NCBI GenBank assembly: GCA_004431415.1
Contig: QPMI01000529.1
Coordinates: 1-64,000, forward strand
Length of the DNA stretch: 64,000 bases
Source: Cyanophora paradoxa
Taxonomy: Eukaryota > Glaucocystophyceae > Cyanophorales > Cyanophoraceae
Direction of reading: 5' to 3'
How positions within the stretch are numbered: the first letter of the stretch is position 1; each line of letters opens with the position of its first letter. The notes beneath the pieces were generated by a model. It did not search any database and was not told the DNA's origin. It saw nothing but the letters and a program-made list of their open reading frames with translations. The position numbers and the translations under genes are program-made. Positions 35,180 through 48,400 of this stretch are shown piece by piece.

Positions 35180-37627
35180 CTACAGGATGGTGCAAAGGTT
35201 GACGGGCGGGGGGACGCGGGGCCGCTCGGAGGGGGCGGCGGGGACGAAGAGGCGCCGGGCGCGCGCCCCCGCCACCGAGACCGAGGCCGGGTCGCGCTCC
35301 GCCTCCCGCCGCCTCGCCGCCGCCCTGCACGCCCCGCCCTCAGCTCCGGATCCGGCCCGGGGACCCGGACCCCGCCCACGGCCCAGCCCGCCTTCAATGA
35401 ATATTACCCGCACCTGGACGCGGCGCGCTCGACCCTGCGGACCTGCGCGCGCGCGTGCGCGGAGAGAACTCGGGCTCAGCGCGGATGAACCGGAAACTAA
35501 ACGGCGCGGGGCGGGGCTCGAACCCGGGCCACCATCTCCGGCACGCCTTCCAGGGGGGCGTCCCCCGCCTCCGAGAGCTGCGCGCGGGGGGGAACGGGGG
35601 GGGGTAACGGCCTCAGGCGCGGCCCGGAGGTCGGTTCGGGCGCGGGGCGCGGGGCTGCAGGGGCGGGCGGGCCTTGATTGCGAGGGCGGCGACGGGGGCG
35701 GTGGCGAGGGCGAGGCGGGCCCAGCCGCAGGCCGGCTCGAGCTCCCGCGGCTCGAACGGGAGCCGGAGGCGGAGGCGGAGGCGGGGCTCGAGGCGGCGCA
35801 GGAGCGGGGGGCCCAGGCGCCCCGCCAGGGCGAGGAGGTTGGCGGCGACGAGGCCCTGGAAGAGGCTCCGCAGCGGGTGCCCGCCAGCCGCGCCCACGCC
35901 CCGCACGCCTCCTCCGCCGCTGCGCCGGCGCCGGCCTGTCAGCGGCTGCCGGCGCGAGCGGCGAGGGCCGCTCCCAAGTCCAGCGCGCGCCTCTGTGGAG
36001 GAGCCGCTGCGCGTGGGAGAGGAGGGGCGGGGCGGCGCAGGCGAGGGCCCCCGCCCCCGCCACCGCGGGGCCCCAGGGCGGAATCACCGCTCCGATGGCG
36101 GCCCCGGGGCCCCCGAAAGCCCAAGCCGCCGTAGCCGCCGCCTGCAATCCACCGAGGAAACAGATCAGGTCGGTTCTATACTCGCTCTCAATTTCGGTTA
36201 GGGGGCGCGGCGAAGATGCCGCCACGCACGCAGGTCGCTTTCGCGGAGGCGGCGGCGGCGCCCCTCCAGGCGAGCTCACCGCAGGCCGCCCCTGCCGACG
36301 CCCGCCCGAGACGAACGAAGGTTTGATAATTATAACGCGTTCGGGATTAATATATTCGGGCGCGCGGCGAAATTTAAACGTCGGCGGCGAACGCACAGCG
36401 GAGGTCGGAAACGAGGCGGCCGAGCTCGCCGCAGCGGGCGGGGACGGTCCCTTCGCCGGTGCCGGCGCCGGCGGCGTGCGCTCGCGCGTGGACCTCGCGC
36501 CAGGCGGCGGCGAGGCGGCCGCGGACCGCCTCGCAGCTGTCGTAGACGTCCCTCCGGACCCGCATGCGGTCGCGGCGCTGCGACGCGGCGGGCGTGGGCG
36601 CGAATCAGCGGACGAGCAGCAACGCGCCCAGCATCGATTGCGCCGTCCGTCATTTGTGGCACGTGCAAACCCGCTCTTCCATCAAGCACCACGTGAAGGG
36701 GAGGATCGGAAGGAGAATCGCGAACTGCGCATGCGTGCCAATTGCAAGTTACAATCACAAATAATTTATTTCAGGGCGATTAAAAACTTTGAAGAGCACC
36801 AGCAAGAGTTCACCAGGGCCCAAAGGAGCGCAATCCGCGCCTCCCGTCTCCTTCCAGGCCCAGTTCCAGGCCGTCACGGAGTCCGCCGCCCCACTTGCTT
36901 CCTGCACATGGATATTGATGTCATAATTGTATAGCACGAAGCTCATGTGCGCGTGCAGGCCGGAAATTTTAAACACTGAAACGCAAAGCATACCTCAAGG
37001 TTGGAGATTGCCGAGATCGCAAACCGCTTGTTCTCTCTTCCCTTCGAATTCTTTCGGATCCGCCCCTCCACTAGATCTCGAGACATCGACGCTTCTAAAG
37101 CTTTGCTGCCGCTCGAGCTCGGGAGGTGGTACATGGCCCAGGTGATCGCCAGGCGTCGCTCCAGCGCCTCGATTTCGGACTCCGCTCGCGCGACCTGCAA
37201 GCGCGCAGAGCGGAGAACTGAGCGAGCAGCACTAGAGGGCTAGAAAGCACGGCGCGGTCCCAATCAGCGATATCGATGGAGCACGTACGAGCTTTTCGAA
37301 TCCATCAGGGCAAGAATTACCGTCTTTGTCTTTTGTCTCTTCATACTTGGAGTCGGCACTGGATCTCGTCTCGCGCTCGAGCCGAGTTACGCCGCGGAAG
37401 GCCACAAGAATCGGGTCGAGCAAGTCCTGCACCGCGATCTGAGAGGAAAAAGCATCTTCCGCTGCTTCGAGCGCTTTCTGAAAGCGTTCTGACGCGCCCC
37501 GCGGCAGGGCGGCTACAACGTTAACTTCGCGGTTGCGTTGCCGCTGCGCCCGAAGCTCTCGCCAGATCTCGCCTGCGCGGTCGCGCGTCGAAGTCTCTTT
37601 CTCATCCGAGGCTGCACTGCTCTCCAT
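35180..37627 (-). CDS. unrecognised protein with possible membrane segments
   Basis: Exon 1 (ATG 37627) reads MESSAASDEKETSTRDRAGE and then a helical stretch ending DGFEKL with a GTACGT donor near 37283. Later exons: VARAESEIEALERRLAITWA (from about 37200), EASGAADSVTAWNWAWKETG (about 36890), MRVRRDVYDSCEAVRGRLAA (about 36560), DLICFLGGLQAAATAAWAFG (about 36170), SLFQGLVAANLLALAGRLGP (about 35870) and a last exon ending PPPVNLCTIL-stop at 35180. The Ala/Gly/Leu-rich segments near 36120 and 35690-35860 could be membrane helices or simply composition. The N-terminal half is likely coiled coil. No family recognised. The joins around 36600-36750, where three frames are open, are not resolved. Confidence 0.5.
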
Positions 37628-38098
37628 GAGAGCGGCTGCGGGCTGCAGCTGGACGAGCTCAACTTGGCAAGCTCGAGCCCGGCAAGGTAAGGGGGGTACG
37701 TGCGTCGAAAGGTGGGGAGGGGGTAAAAGCTTGAGGAAGCGCAAGGGGCCGGGGTGGGGGGACCGCTCGGAATTTCGAAAAATAGGCGGGAGCTCGATCG
37801 ATCGATCGCGAGGTGCTGGAAATGGATGGCCCAGTGGGATTAGGGGAGAGCTCGCGAGAGCTCGAGCGAGGAGACTCTGATCATGCATATGAGAGATCGA
37901 GATCAGTGCTGGTGTCTAGAGACTGTGGCGCGGCCGGTAATTCACCAAAACAAAATAGTATCGGAGAGGAAATATCGAATTGAGTACTACACGTAAACTA
38001 CCTATTCACTGATGTCTACTAAATGCACTGATTTATGTGTGTTGAGTTTACAGGCCGTCTAATCATAAGAATATCGGTATGGGCCCGATCGAAGCAGG
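37628..38098. other. intergenic
   Basis: Upstream region of the preceding minus-strand gene. An in-frame extension to 37888 exists, but its composition (Pro/Ser-rich, palindromic CGATCGATCGATCG) is not protein-like. No other gene seen. Confidence 0.4.
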
Positions 38099-39079
38099 TC
38101 AGGACGCGCGAAGCCCGCGATCGCCGGCGCGGCGGGGCGCGGGCCGAAGGACGTACGTCGCCTCCTGAGACTCCGGCGGCGGCGCCTGCGGCAGGGCGTG
38201 AGGCGGGCGACAGCGGTGGATTCGAAGGGCGGAGCGGGGGCCGGGCCTCGTCGAGCGGGGGCGGCGAGCGGAAGCCGGCCGCCGGGGCGGACGAGGCGGC
38301 CGAGCTCGAGGCCAGCTGCGCACCCCGGCCCGGGCCCGCGGCGTCAGAGGGCAGGGAAGCCGCCCGCGCCTTCGCCGGCGCCCCCGCACCGTCGCGGAGG
38401 GGCCGCCGGCGCCGGCGCCGGCCGCCCCGGGCCCGAAGAGGGCGGCGTGGACCTCCCCCGCACTGAGTCGAGAGGCGCTGTCAGAGGCGGCGGGGGGCGG
38501 CGCGCACCGGCGGGCGGCGTCGACGTCGCTGGCGAGCATGCGAGAGAGGCCGGAGGCGAGGGGCTCTGGATCCCCCACGTGCACCGCCCCGCCCGTCCCT
38601 GCGTCCCCCGCCGCAGGCCTCGGCCGGGGAAGTGCGGGGCGGGCGGGGCGGGCGCACGGGGCGCCCAGCCGTGGAAGAGGGCGTGCGAGGGGCGCGCCTT
38701 CGTCAGCATCTCCACCGCCGTCGCCGCCAGGCTGCCCCCGCCCGCCCCGCCCCGCCTCAGCCGCGCCCCGCGTCGCGGCGCGGGGCATGAGCGCCTGCAG
38801 AGGTCCGAGGCGGGGCTCGCGCGCCCGGCGCGCTGCTCGGGGTCCGCGTAGGGGTGGCGAGGGGGCGGTGCCCACCGGCGGGCGGCATCGATTTCGATAT
38901 CGCTGGCGAGCATGCACGAGAGGATGCATATGGGGACGAGGCCAGGGGCCCGCCCACCGCCCCGCCCGCCGCTGCCGGTCCCGCCGCCGGCCTCGGCCGG
39001 GGATGTCCCCCGGATGGGCGCGCCGGGCAGGCCAGGGCGCAGACCGGGCGAGTCGCGCGAGCATGCATGTGGCCAGCAC
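38099..39079 (-). CDS. weakly supported gene with an internally duplicated exon segment
   Basis: Exon-like pieces on the minus strand: DPEQRAGRASPASDLCRRS (about 38835), SLAATAVEMLTKARPSHALF preceded by a CTGAGG...GGGGGCAG acceptor (about 38735), EPLASGLSRMLASDVDAARR followed by a GTGCGCG donor (about 38560), AGEVHAALFGPGAAGAG (about 38460) and LASSSAASSAPAAGFRSPPP (about 38315). The intron signals match those of the other genes. The start and end are not fixed; the C-terminus could extend to about 38030 in another frame. No domain recognised. Confidence 0.35.
   Translation of the reverse strand: MLATCMLARLARSAPWPARRAHPGDIPGRGRRRDRQRRAGRWAGPWPRPHMHPLVHARQRYRNRCRPPVGTAPSPPLRGPRAARRAREPRLGPLQALMPRAATRGAAEAGRGGRGQPGGDGGGDADEGAPLARPLPRLGAPCARPARPALPRPRPAAGDAGTGGAVHVGDPEPLASGLSRMLASDVDAARRCAPPPAASDSASRLSAGEVHAALFGPGAAGAGAGGPSATVRGRRRRRGRLPCPLTPRARAGVRSWPRARPPRPPRRPASARRPRSTRPGPRSALRIHRCRPPHALPQAPPPESQEATYVLRPAPRRAGDRGLRAS
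38500..39045. repeat. tandem duplication of a ~160-bp exon-containing unit
   Basis: 38500-38655 and 38870-39040 align by eye in direct orientation: CACCGGCGGGCGGC, then a short variable patch (GTCGACGTCGC versus ATCGATTTCGATATCGC), then TGGCGAGCATGC, and later GCCGCAGGCCTCGGCCGGGG versus GCCGCCGGCCTCGGCCGGGG. The variable patch is palindromic in both copies but uses different palindromes. Confidence 0.65.
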
Positions 39080-39409
39080 TCGGTACCGAGACGACTGAAA
39101 CTCCGTCGGCGCAGCCGCTATGCGTTCTGTATGCGGACCCTCGAACGCGTGGCACCCGCGACCCCTATTAAATTTAACGAGCCCCGGCCGCGGTCAAGCT
39201 GCGAATCGCCTTACGCTCCCCTGCGCCCTCCCCCCCCCCCCCCCCCCCCCCTCCCCTCCCGCACTGGCGCCGCAGACTATACCCCGCCCTGCCCGGCCCC
39301 GCATGCAGCTGCAAGCTCCACACGGCCAGGTATTGTAGAGAGCTCGATCTCGAGCTCCTCGAATTGATTTTGGTAATTTACTCTGATTCTACACGCTGCA
39401 ATTGCAAAC
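39080..39409. other. intergenic with C22 homopolymer
   Basis: Contains an uninterrupted run of 22 C at 39230-39251 and palindromes (GAGCTC, CTCGAG, GCATGC). No supported gene. Confidence 0.5.
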
Positions 39410-42400
39410 TCAAAACGCTGCAGCTGCGTATACAGCAACCCAGGCGGAAAGCAGCGCCCAGAGCGTGTGGAGAGAGCGAGCCAGCGGATCCCCGCGGCCG
39501 GCGGCCGAATTGGAAGTCCTTTTTTCGTCGGGCACGTAGATAGAGCCGCCGCCAGAGAGGGTCGCGTTCGCTGACCTGATGGCGGCCTCGAGCTGCGCGA
39601 CCGTCATGGACGCCTGGGGGGACGGCGCTTCGAGTCAGCTGCAATTGCGAGCAGTCGACGGGCAAAGTGAGCGATCGCAATATTAACAAGTAACTCTAAT
39701 ACCTGAGCGACCTGTACGAGCGCGGTCTCGCTGAGAGTGCTGTACTGCGCGGGCAGGCCGCTGGGGATGAACGAGAGGGTTGAGCCCGGAAGCACGGTGA
39801 AGAAGCTTCCGAGGTTCACAACTAGCTGGCGTGTCTGCATCTCCTCGGCCGACAGCGCGCGGGCCGCAGACGCTCGTGCCGACGTCGACGTCCGAATAAA
39901 GCAGGTGGCGCCTTCAGTCGGGGCGGCCGCTTTAAGTAAAAATAAGAAATCGGAGAAGAAGATCGAACGCTCACCAGTTCCGAGTTTCGGCAGAGTATCG
40001 GAAGCAAAGATGGCGGGGCACGGGACTTGCACCTGCGATGTCGACGAGGAGTCGACGGATTGCACCGTGTACGGGATGTCGAGATCGATATTCAGGCTGC
40101 GAGTAGTCTTAGTCGCGACAATTCTGTTCACGCTCAAAGCTTTGACTCGCCTCTTGAAGCCGTTTTGCTCGTCGAAGTAGGCGCCACCGATGGAAATGAA
40201 GGTGCACAGCTCGGGGTTGCAGCCGCCAGTGTACTCGCACCACTTGGCTGTGCAGCAACGCTAGCTCAGTGTACTGTTATGGCTTTGAAATTCTTATTGA
40301 TTGAACAATTGCAAGTGGACGCGCCCAAATCTGCCGGGAACTCGCACCGCCCGCTCTCCAAGCCGCAGACTGACGAGCACGTGTACGGAGCAGTCAGATA
40401 CAGAATCAAACTTTTAGGACGCTCGTGCATACCCTGGCACGGGGAGCAGGAAAGACAGCTGAAGGCTGGGGAGCCGTCGCCGTTGGAGCTCGAGCCCGAT
40501 CCGCCATTAATTCTCGCTATCATCTCATCGGGCATGAAAACATTCGCATACTGAAAGAAATCACTCGCAAGTCAGACTGGCGGCGCGATAGATTTTCGGA
40601 AATAAATCGCGAAGTTATCGCTCGCATATGCATACCACCCCCTTCGCGATATTGGAGGTGGCGAGATACGTCGAGCCCTTCTGCAGCTTTGAGCCCGCCA
40701 CAAAAAGGCCTGCACGCAATAATAATGTGTCGACGTCGTACTGAGAAAGGTTGAGTCAGTGAGTTCACGAACCTGCCCCCTGGCCGTCCGCCGCGAGGTT
40801 CTCGTTCTGAAAAACATTTTATTTGAATCAGTATCCGCTCTCTTGTTTGGTGCTTCGACGTTCATACCATTAGAAGCACAGTTTCGTTGAGACGTGCGCA
40901 GCCAGCAACGACAGCAAGGCCTGTGCAATCAAACTTTAGACCGTGCTTTTCGGATCCAATTGAACAGTTAGATGAAATGCTCTTGACGCCGACTGAGTGG
41001 CACCTGCTCCAAACATTCCACGAGCTCTATTCTGCATAAAAATCGCGTCGCCGATCCAGCTGCACTGCCCTGCAGCTGCCTTTGCCTCCGTGAGACCGAT
41101 GAACGCGCCACCGCCCATTGGCGTGCTTCCGTCACCCACGCCATCGAACCACTCGAAGCCCGCCGTGTTGTTGCTGGCGATACAGTAATTAAGAATGACT
41201 TTGTTAACGCAGGAAACCGAACGAACGGACACGAAAAAGGACTGAGCGCCGTCGATCCGAATGGCGTCTGCCGCAAAGAGGCCCCCGCTGCAGAAGAGCA
41301 ATCGTTATTGCGCGATGGTCACAAAGGCAGTTTTTATGCTCATGACCAACAAGGCGAACCCCATAATCGCCCGATTATCGTCGAAAATGCACTGTTCAAT
41401 CTGCGCCACATGTAAAAACGTAAACAGCAACAAACACGTGTACGTGCAGCACGAGGAGGTCTGAGTTGGGCCCGGGGAGGAGGGGAGGGGCGAAGGGGGG
41501 CGAACGTGAACAGGAGTTTTGGATCCCCAGACAGCGATGGCGCCGCCCTGCCCAATGTCCGGTCCGACCCCGAACCCCTCCCTTGGGCCAGCAGAATTGT
41601 CGTAAAAGACAGCCTGCGGAATACGTATCCCTGGTTCAACAAACCTGGAAACAAATCGATATTATCTGTAAAATCTACCTGGTAGAAGCTGGCCCCGCCG
41701 GCTTCTGCAGCAGCGCTGGCGTCGGGGTCATCTGGATCCGTCGGCACCCCTACTGACACCCCGCCTCCCGTGAGTGCAAAGTTTGCTGCTCGCTCAAGCA
41801 TTCAGTGCACTGCTCGCTCGCTCAAGCATGAAGTACAAAAAATCAACCTTGGAAGCGGACTAGAGAGAACGAAGCGACGCATCCCTCTTTGATGAGCGCT
41901 CCGCCGCCTGCGCGTCATTTGCAATTAATTTCGTCTTCGTAATCTGCATGGCGCCATTAAAAGGGATGATTCAATGTTCGCACCATAAGACGCGGAGAGG
42001 TTGTCAATGAATGAAGATGCTGTGACGGAAAGCTTAGCATTCCGGCCCGAGCACGTGATTCCCGCTCCGGCTGCAGGATTGCGGTCATTTTTTTTGCACG
42101 CACAAACCAAACAAGAGAGACACTGATGTGCGAACCGTCCGTGCGCGTTAGCTCAAACGCGTATTGGATGATCATCCGGTCGAGAGTCGCTTCTGTATCC
42201 TCTATCGTGATTGCTCCGCCAATGGAAGTGCGGATGCTCGATTTCGAGATCGAAAAGGGCGAGCGCGCCCAGATGGCCGCGCCGTTATCGGAAATGCCCT
42301 AATATAGAAGAAAGCTTAGTGTCAATTTTCAACGAAAGAGCAACTGACTCACCCGGTCAAAAACGGATTCCGATATTGTGACAATCGTCGACGATCTCAT

Positions 42401-45400
42401 AAGACCGAGTGCGCCGCCTCGCCTTTTCGTTGGATGGAGAGGGGTGCCGTCCGTGGAGCGCGCAGTGTTTTCCTTGCGAACGACATCCTCAGTGGTCGCG
42501 GAGAGAAAGCATGTAGAGCCCATTTAGCGCACTAGGAAATAGCATCCATCAAACGAAACGGCGCCAGCGGCCTCGTCTGCTGATCCCACGAGCACGGCGC
42601 CCCCGTCGCCGTCCAAGGCCTGGATCCGAAAGCCACAATTCAAGCGCCGGCAGGCTCGCCGTCGCAGGGGACCTTCGCGGGCTATCAAACCTTATTGAAA
42701 CTGAAACTGGTGTTGACGAACGATGCAGAAGAGCCCTCAAGGATTGCCACGGCTCCAGCACTGCTAACAGCGCGATTCTGAGATTCATTGCAAGGGCCGT
42801 CGAGTTCAGACATGTACATTGGCCCACCAGTACCGCAAAAGAAACAATTTACCCTTAGAAACATGCAATCCACAAATTCAGCGCGAGAGCCGCCTAGCAG
42901 AGCCACAGCGCCTCCTGCAGGGCGTCGCCGCGTCGGCTTTGGCCGCATGCATGTGCACAGTGAATATGACACAAGCATGCGAACGGGGCACCATCGCTCA
43001 GCCCGTTCTGATTTGTAGCAAAAGCGACACTCTGCGAAAATGCAATTTTCAGGTCTTTCAAAAAACTTGGGTATATATATGCAGAGGCGACAGAGATTCA
43101 GGTGGAACCTTTAGGGTTAGAATTTGACCGTTCCGAACGATAAGCGCAGCCCCCGAAGAATCCGTGTACGGGGGAGTGCCGCTCGCTTGGGCAGCAGCCT
43201 GCCCGATCAGCGACGCGGCTCTCGTGGCATTGTGGCCACAATCCGCAATCGTCACACCCTACAAGTGGGCACTCGCGATCGTGAGCGCAGGAGCCATCTG
43301 GCGTCGACAGCTTGGCGATGTGATCGAATGCACGCACCAGCGGAAGAATGAGAGGAGACGAGTGCGATATTGAAAATGCGGCGCCAGCGGCAAGACACCT
43401 GCAAAGCGCAGTTTTGGTTTCGATCAGCTTGATCAGAGCGCAATTCGGGTTGAAAGTGATGTGCGCTCACATTAAAAATGTATTCGCAGCAGAGTTTGGC
43501 CCCAGAATTTCCCCGGACCACGAGCGTATCTGCAATTGCATTCAGCACTAATCCAGCCCGTGGCTCGACTCGCTTTTGTAATCGAGCTCACATATATTTT
43601 AGCGCCGCTCGCTGCTGCGTTCGCGGGCACTACCAAAGAGGATGCGGGCTTCATGTACGTGCCAGGCTTGAGAAATACGCCGATCTGCGTCGCAAACTTT
43701 CAATTGGTCGCAAACATGATCTTACTTACCAAACCCCGCGAACCTGGGGAGGAGTGGCTCGGCCTGGAGTCATCAAGATCGTCTGTCTGACAGCGTACGC
43801 GACGGCGCCCTTGAGCGACATGAAGATGTACGGTTCCTTCGCATCCGCATCCGGAATGTAATCCGCCTCGAGCCTGCGTTAAATTCAGAGCACCGGTCAA
43901 AGTTGCGTGGGACCCGAGGTCGTTCGAAGAGGTTTGCACACATCTCGTCGACGAATACCGACAAATCGTATGGCTGCACGAGGCTGATTTCCAGTTCGAC
44001 AGGACCTTCGTTAGGGCTGCACCCTCCCCCGTAGCGGGCGATGTTCACAGCTACTTGCGTCTGGGTGGTGTCGTTCCCAGCAAGAAACAGCGTTACAACT
44101 GCCTTGCCGTGGATGCCCTTGCCACCTGAGCAATTTCGCATGACGCTTTACGTATACGAAAATGCACGTAAAATCGCTCGCAAGGTCTATAGCTAGGGGG
44201 CACGTGCACACCACCGGCAATCGGGGCCGTGCAGGCGAGCGACGAGCATGCATCGGCACTGCGAACGTCGACGACCGCGGGGAAGCCCGAACCACTTGCG
44301 TCGAACTTGTACAGGCCGGAGCGCGTCACATTGAAAAGGAACTGGACCGCATGCGACGAGGACTGCTTGCAGACCTGGCGGCGAGAAGGTCGCGCTCAAA
44401 AGATACGCATGTCCTGTTCGCTAAAGCGCACTTGTGTGAAGCCTATGACCTTGAAGTCGCATAGGGGACCGGCGACGGTGCGTCCAGGAGTCGCTACCAG
44501 GATTTTGTGGTCTGGTGGGCACTTAGATGCACTCATGTCAACGTCCACGCCTTCGGCGATGCGCGTTTCATTCGAGAAGGGCATAGCGACGAGGTGCATG
44601 AGAGCGCGATTGAGATCGGCTGCGATGGAGAGCGTGAGCGCAAATCATGATAAATCATAGTACGAGTGTAGTGCGGCCTCGAGCTCCGCAGGTGCAACAC
44701 TAATTATAAGTCTGCGCACGAAAACAAAAGCGTACCAGCCATTGCAGCCTCCGGCGAGTTCGGGACGAGTGGCGGCAAGAAGAACTTGTCTCGTGCTTCG
44801 TACAATCCAAAATCCTCCTCCCAAACCGACGTCGGATCTTCAGGCTGCGGAGCGGCAAACGCGGCAGCCGCCAGAGACATGTCGATCGGAAGCGAAGAAT
44901 TCAAAACGAAGCTGGCATCCGCGAATTCATCGGGGAAAGGCTCAGTGGTAAAGTTCAGCATCTCGTCTTCTTCTTGGAGCACTGTAATTGGGTACCGGTC
45001 CGGGTGCTGATTAGTATTATGCTCAACTATTCATAAATGTAACGCACACGTGCACGTGTCCGCGTGGGGTGCTGTTCCAATGATGTCGACAGCATGCGCC
45101 GGCGCGCAATGGGTACTGGCGTCGGTCCAGCTAACGCGCAAAGAACATCAGCAGCGCCGCTCGGGCAGGCAGCGACAGCATCGTTGACATCCATCTGAAT
45201 CATTGGACTGGGGCATTCCAACATGACTTCGTCGAGCATCGATAAGGGGCACGGCGCTTTGCATGGCCGATCAAGCAGCTCCACGCGATTTGAACCCTCG
45301 GCAACCTTGGAGAATCCGGCAGCGGTGACGGCGTTGAGAACAAAGAAGCGCTTCAAATACTGTGAGGCGACCGCGGGCGCTTCAGTGCAAGTGAAAATGA

Positions 45401-48400
45401 TGCAAAGAAGGCATTAGAAGCGAGCCTTTATGTGCGTTTTAGAGTCGAACTTGACGACTGTAGAGTAAAACGCTTGCGACTCAGTGACGGCTACTTTCGT
45501 GTACCAGGTTTTGCCAGTGCCGTCCATAACCTGATCGAACAGGATGTAGCGTGCCGTTTATATTAATTATAATGAGTAAATGGATATGCGGGCGTCGGGA
45601 ATACCTGAAGCACGACTTGCTTCGCGATGGCCGCGACGACTCCCCCAAGACCGGACGATTGCTTGATCCATGACACATTCCATACGCCGCAGTCGACGCG
45701 GTGTGCGTCGAGAACGAAGGGCAAACTAGTGTTTCCGCCGATGAATCCCGCTGCAGGCAGGCCTGTTGGCCGACATTCACGATCAGTCCGCTACATATAC
45801 ATGTGCTGAACGCTCTATTAGACTCATGGATGATCATCAGTCCGCTCACAACTAGTAGTGTATATATTGGATTACGTATATACGTATGCATATGGAATTG
45901 AAAAAAGACGTGTGGTCATGAACCGCATGCGCACCTGGCATCTGCACAAGAAGAGGGGGCGCAAAATATCCAGGCTCAACGCTGGCCTTGGTCTTGTCAG
46001 TCGGATCGATGCTCAATCCTTGGAGTTGAAATCTGCCGTCAAGCTTTAAGCAGCTGCAGCTTAACCAGGCGTGTGCCCTTAAAGAATTCCAAACGCATGC
46101 GCACGAATATACAATCCCTGCAGAATTTGAATCGAATATTGCATCAGAGACCAGGAGATGCGCAGCAAAGGTTGGGACCGAGTGAGGTCACTGATCTAGA
46201 TGTACCTGGTAGCAAATTGAAAATTTGCAGCGACTTCGCGTAGAAATTCGGGCTCGGAACGTCTGCAATTGCAAGACACAGCAGTTCGTGAGCTTGAATG
46301 GCTTGTGACGTCGACACTCGGGTTTTCACGCACAATCGTAGTAAGGAGCGGATGTTGCTGGCGCAGTGACCATGAGGGCTGGATCAGGCTCGGCTGTAAT
46401 TGTTCCGACGTTGCGGACGCATTGCTTTGCAAACGCGGGCTCCGGATTCAAGCTTGGATTGCGGTGGAAGCCTTCCGTGCACGGCTGGCCGCTTGGGGTC
46501 CTCGGGGGCAGGACCAGGGCCTGTTTGAAAGAAATCACAAAATACGTGCGGATCTAGATATCTCATGCATCCACGTTCTAAATTTAAATATCATCTGCGG
46601 GTCGGATGGGGGTGTGGGGTGTGGGGTGACGTGTGTGTGTGTGGGGGGGGGGGGGGGGGAGGGGGGGGGGGGCTCGAGGGGACGAACCTGGTAGTAATTT
46701 GCACCGGTGACGAGATCCCAAGCGATTGAGAAGACAAATCGGCCGGGATTGCTGAGGTCTGCTGCAATGGAACCGAACCGGACATTCAAAGGCGCCGGCA
46801 AAGGCTCCCCTGGGCGGAACCATCAGGTTGTCGGTATCGCAAGCTTCGAAAAACGCGTATGCTCACGAAGAGTGCTGGTGAGGAGAAGCGGGGCCGTTAC
46901 GATGCTTCCATTTACAAGTAGAGCCTCGACAGCGACTGTGTATTCTTTTCGAGCACATGCAAGTAAGAGACGCATGCGCACGGGTAAGAGCGAGCGTTTG
47001 CGGACTGGTATTGACGGCAAGGCCAGTGAGCTTCGCGGTGTACTCAGTTCGGTACGATCCGGCAGCGAGAGTCGCTGGGAGGACATATCCCTCCGGAGGC
47101 ACCATCTGCGCATGCGTTCGTTTCACTCGCGTAGTTTTCCATAAGTTGTATACATGGAGCTTGTGCGAACCGAATCAGCAAGCAGCCTGGCGCATATGGC
47201 GCGAGGACTTGAAGTGTCGTATAGCATCGCCATTCTCTCACCTGACGGGCATGTTTCGGGGGCGATCTTTCCGGACAAGTCGGTTTTGAATTCAACGGCC
47301 CCGCTTGCGGGCAGGGCATCTGCTGGTTGGGCCATTTTCGCTTCGAAGCTTGCAGCGGCAAACCACTGGGTGCCGAGCGTTGGGTTTGCAGGGGAGCCCG
47401 TAGCTGGCGTCAACGAGTGCATGACCTGCGTGCATGTATGTATATATATGCATGCATATGCATTTATTATGCACGCTCACCCGGAAGGCGGCTACTTCGT
47501 CCGACATTATCTGTACGCTCGGATAAATCCAAGATACGACAATGTAGTTCGAGGCCCTGTCGATCACATGAGTTCTTCTCCATACACTGAACGGCAGGCG
47601 CTGCACGTCATAGGCAATATAGGCACCGGCGCATGGCCTTCGATCCAAAGCGGTTGCCCAGACTCTCGGGGTTCGCTGGTGTTGTGGGCTGGGGCGGGCA
47701 CTTCGTCGCGTAGATTGGAATGAAGTCCATAGTGTTCTAGATATGATCCCGGGTATGGTTAGCTATAGCTAACGCGTTCGTCCTCCCGATCGCGAGAGCA
47801 CCTTCCAAATCCTGCCCTTTCAATTAAATAAAGATAACATAAATTTGTAAATAGAAAGGAGAGCATGCACGCACTTTGATGTGCTGTCCTGCGCGCACAT
47901 CCGAAAACGGTTGTTTCAGTTTTGACCAACTGTATGCGCACAAGCGAAACAGCTCGTAATCGTACAAAATAGTGGCCGGCTATCATATAATTCAGACCAG
48001 CGCCACCAGGCATCTTCAGAAGGCCATCCAATTTCAAGAAACCGCCGACAAAAGGATAGAATCCAACCTGTATCTCGAGTGTCAAAGGTTCAATTTAGAG
48101 CTGTCCAGCGTTTGCGGCGCACCCAAATCTGTATCGCGCCCGGGCAGCCCCCGCCTTTGCTGCCGATCTAAAAACCGATGTCAGCGAGCTGGAGCGGCGT
48201 TCGAAGCCACGCACGCACTGGTTGCCACAACAGACCCAACTTAAAGTACACGGCTGCTTGGAACTGAATAAATCGAATCCCGTATACACTATGTATATCA
48301 CTCAAATCAGTTCGATGTTTGGATGTTTCGAAATCGAAATTTGAAGAGCACCCGAAGTCAAGGTCGATTTCAGGAACAAACTGGATCGCAAAGTTGAGAT

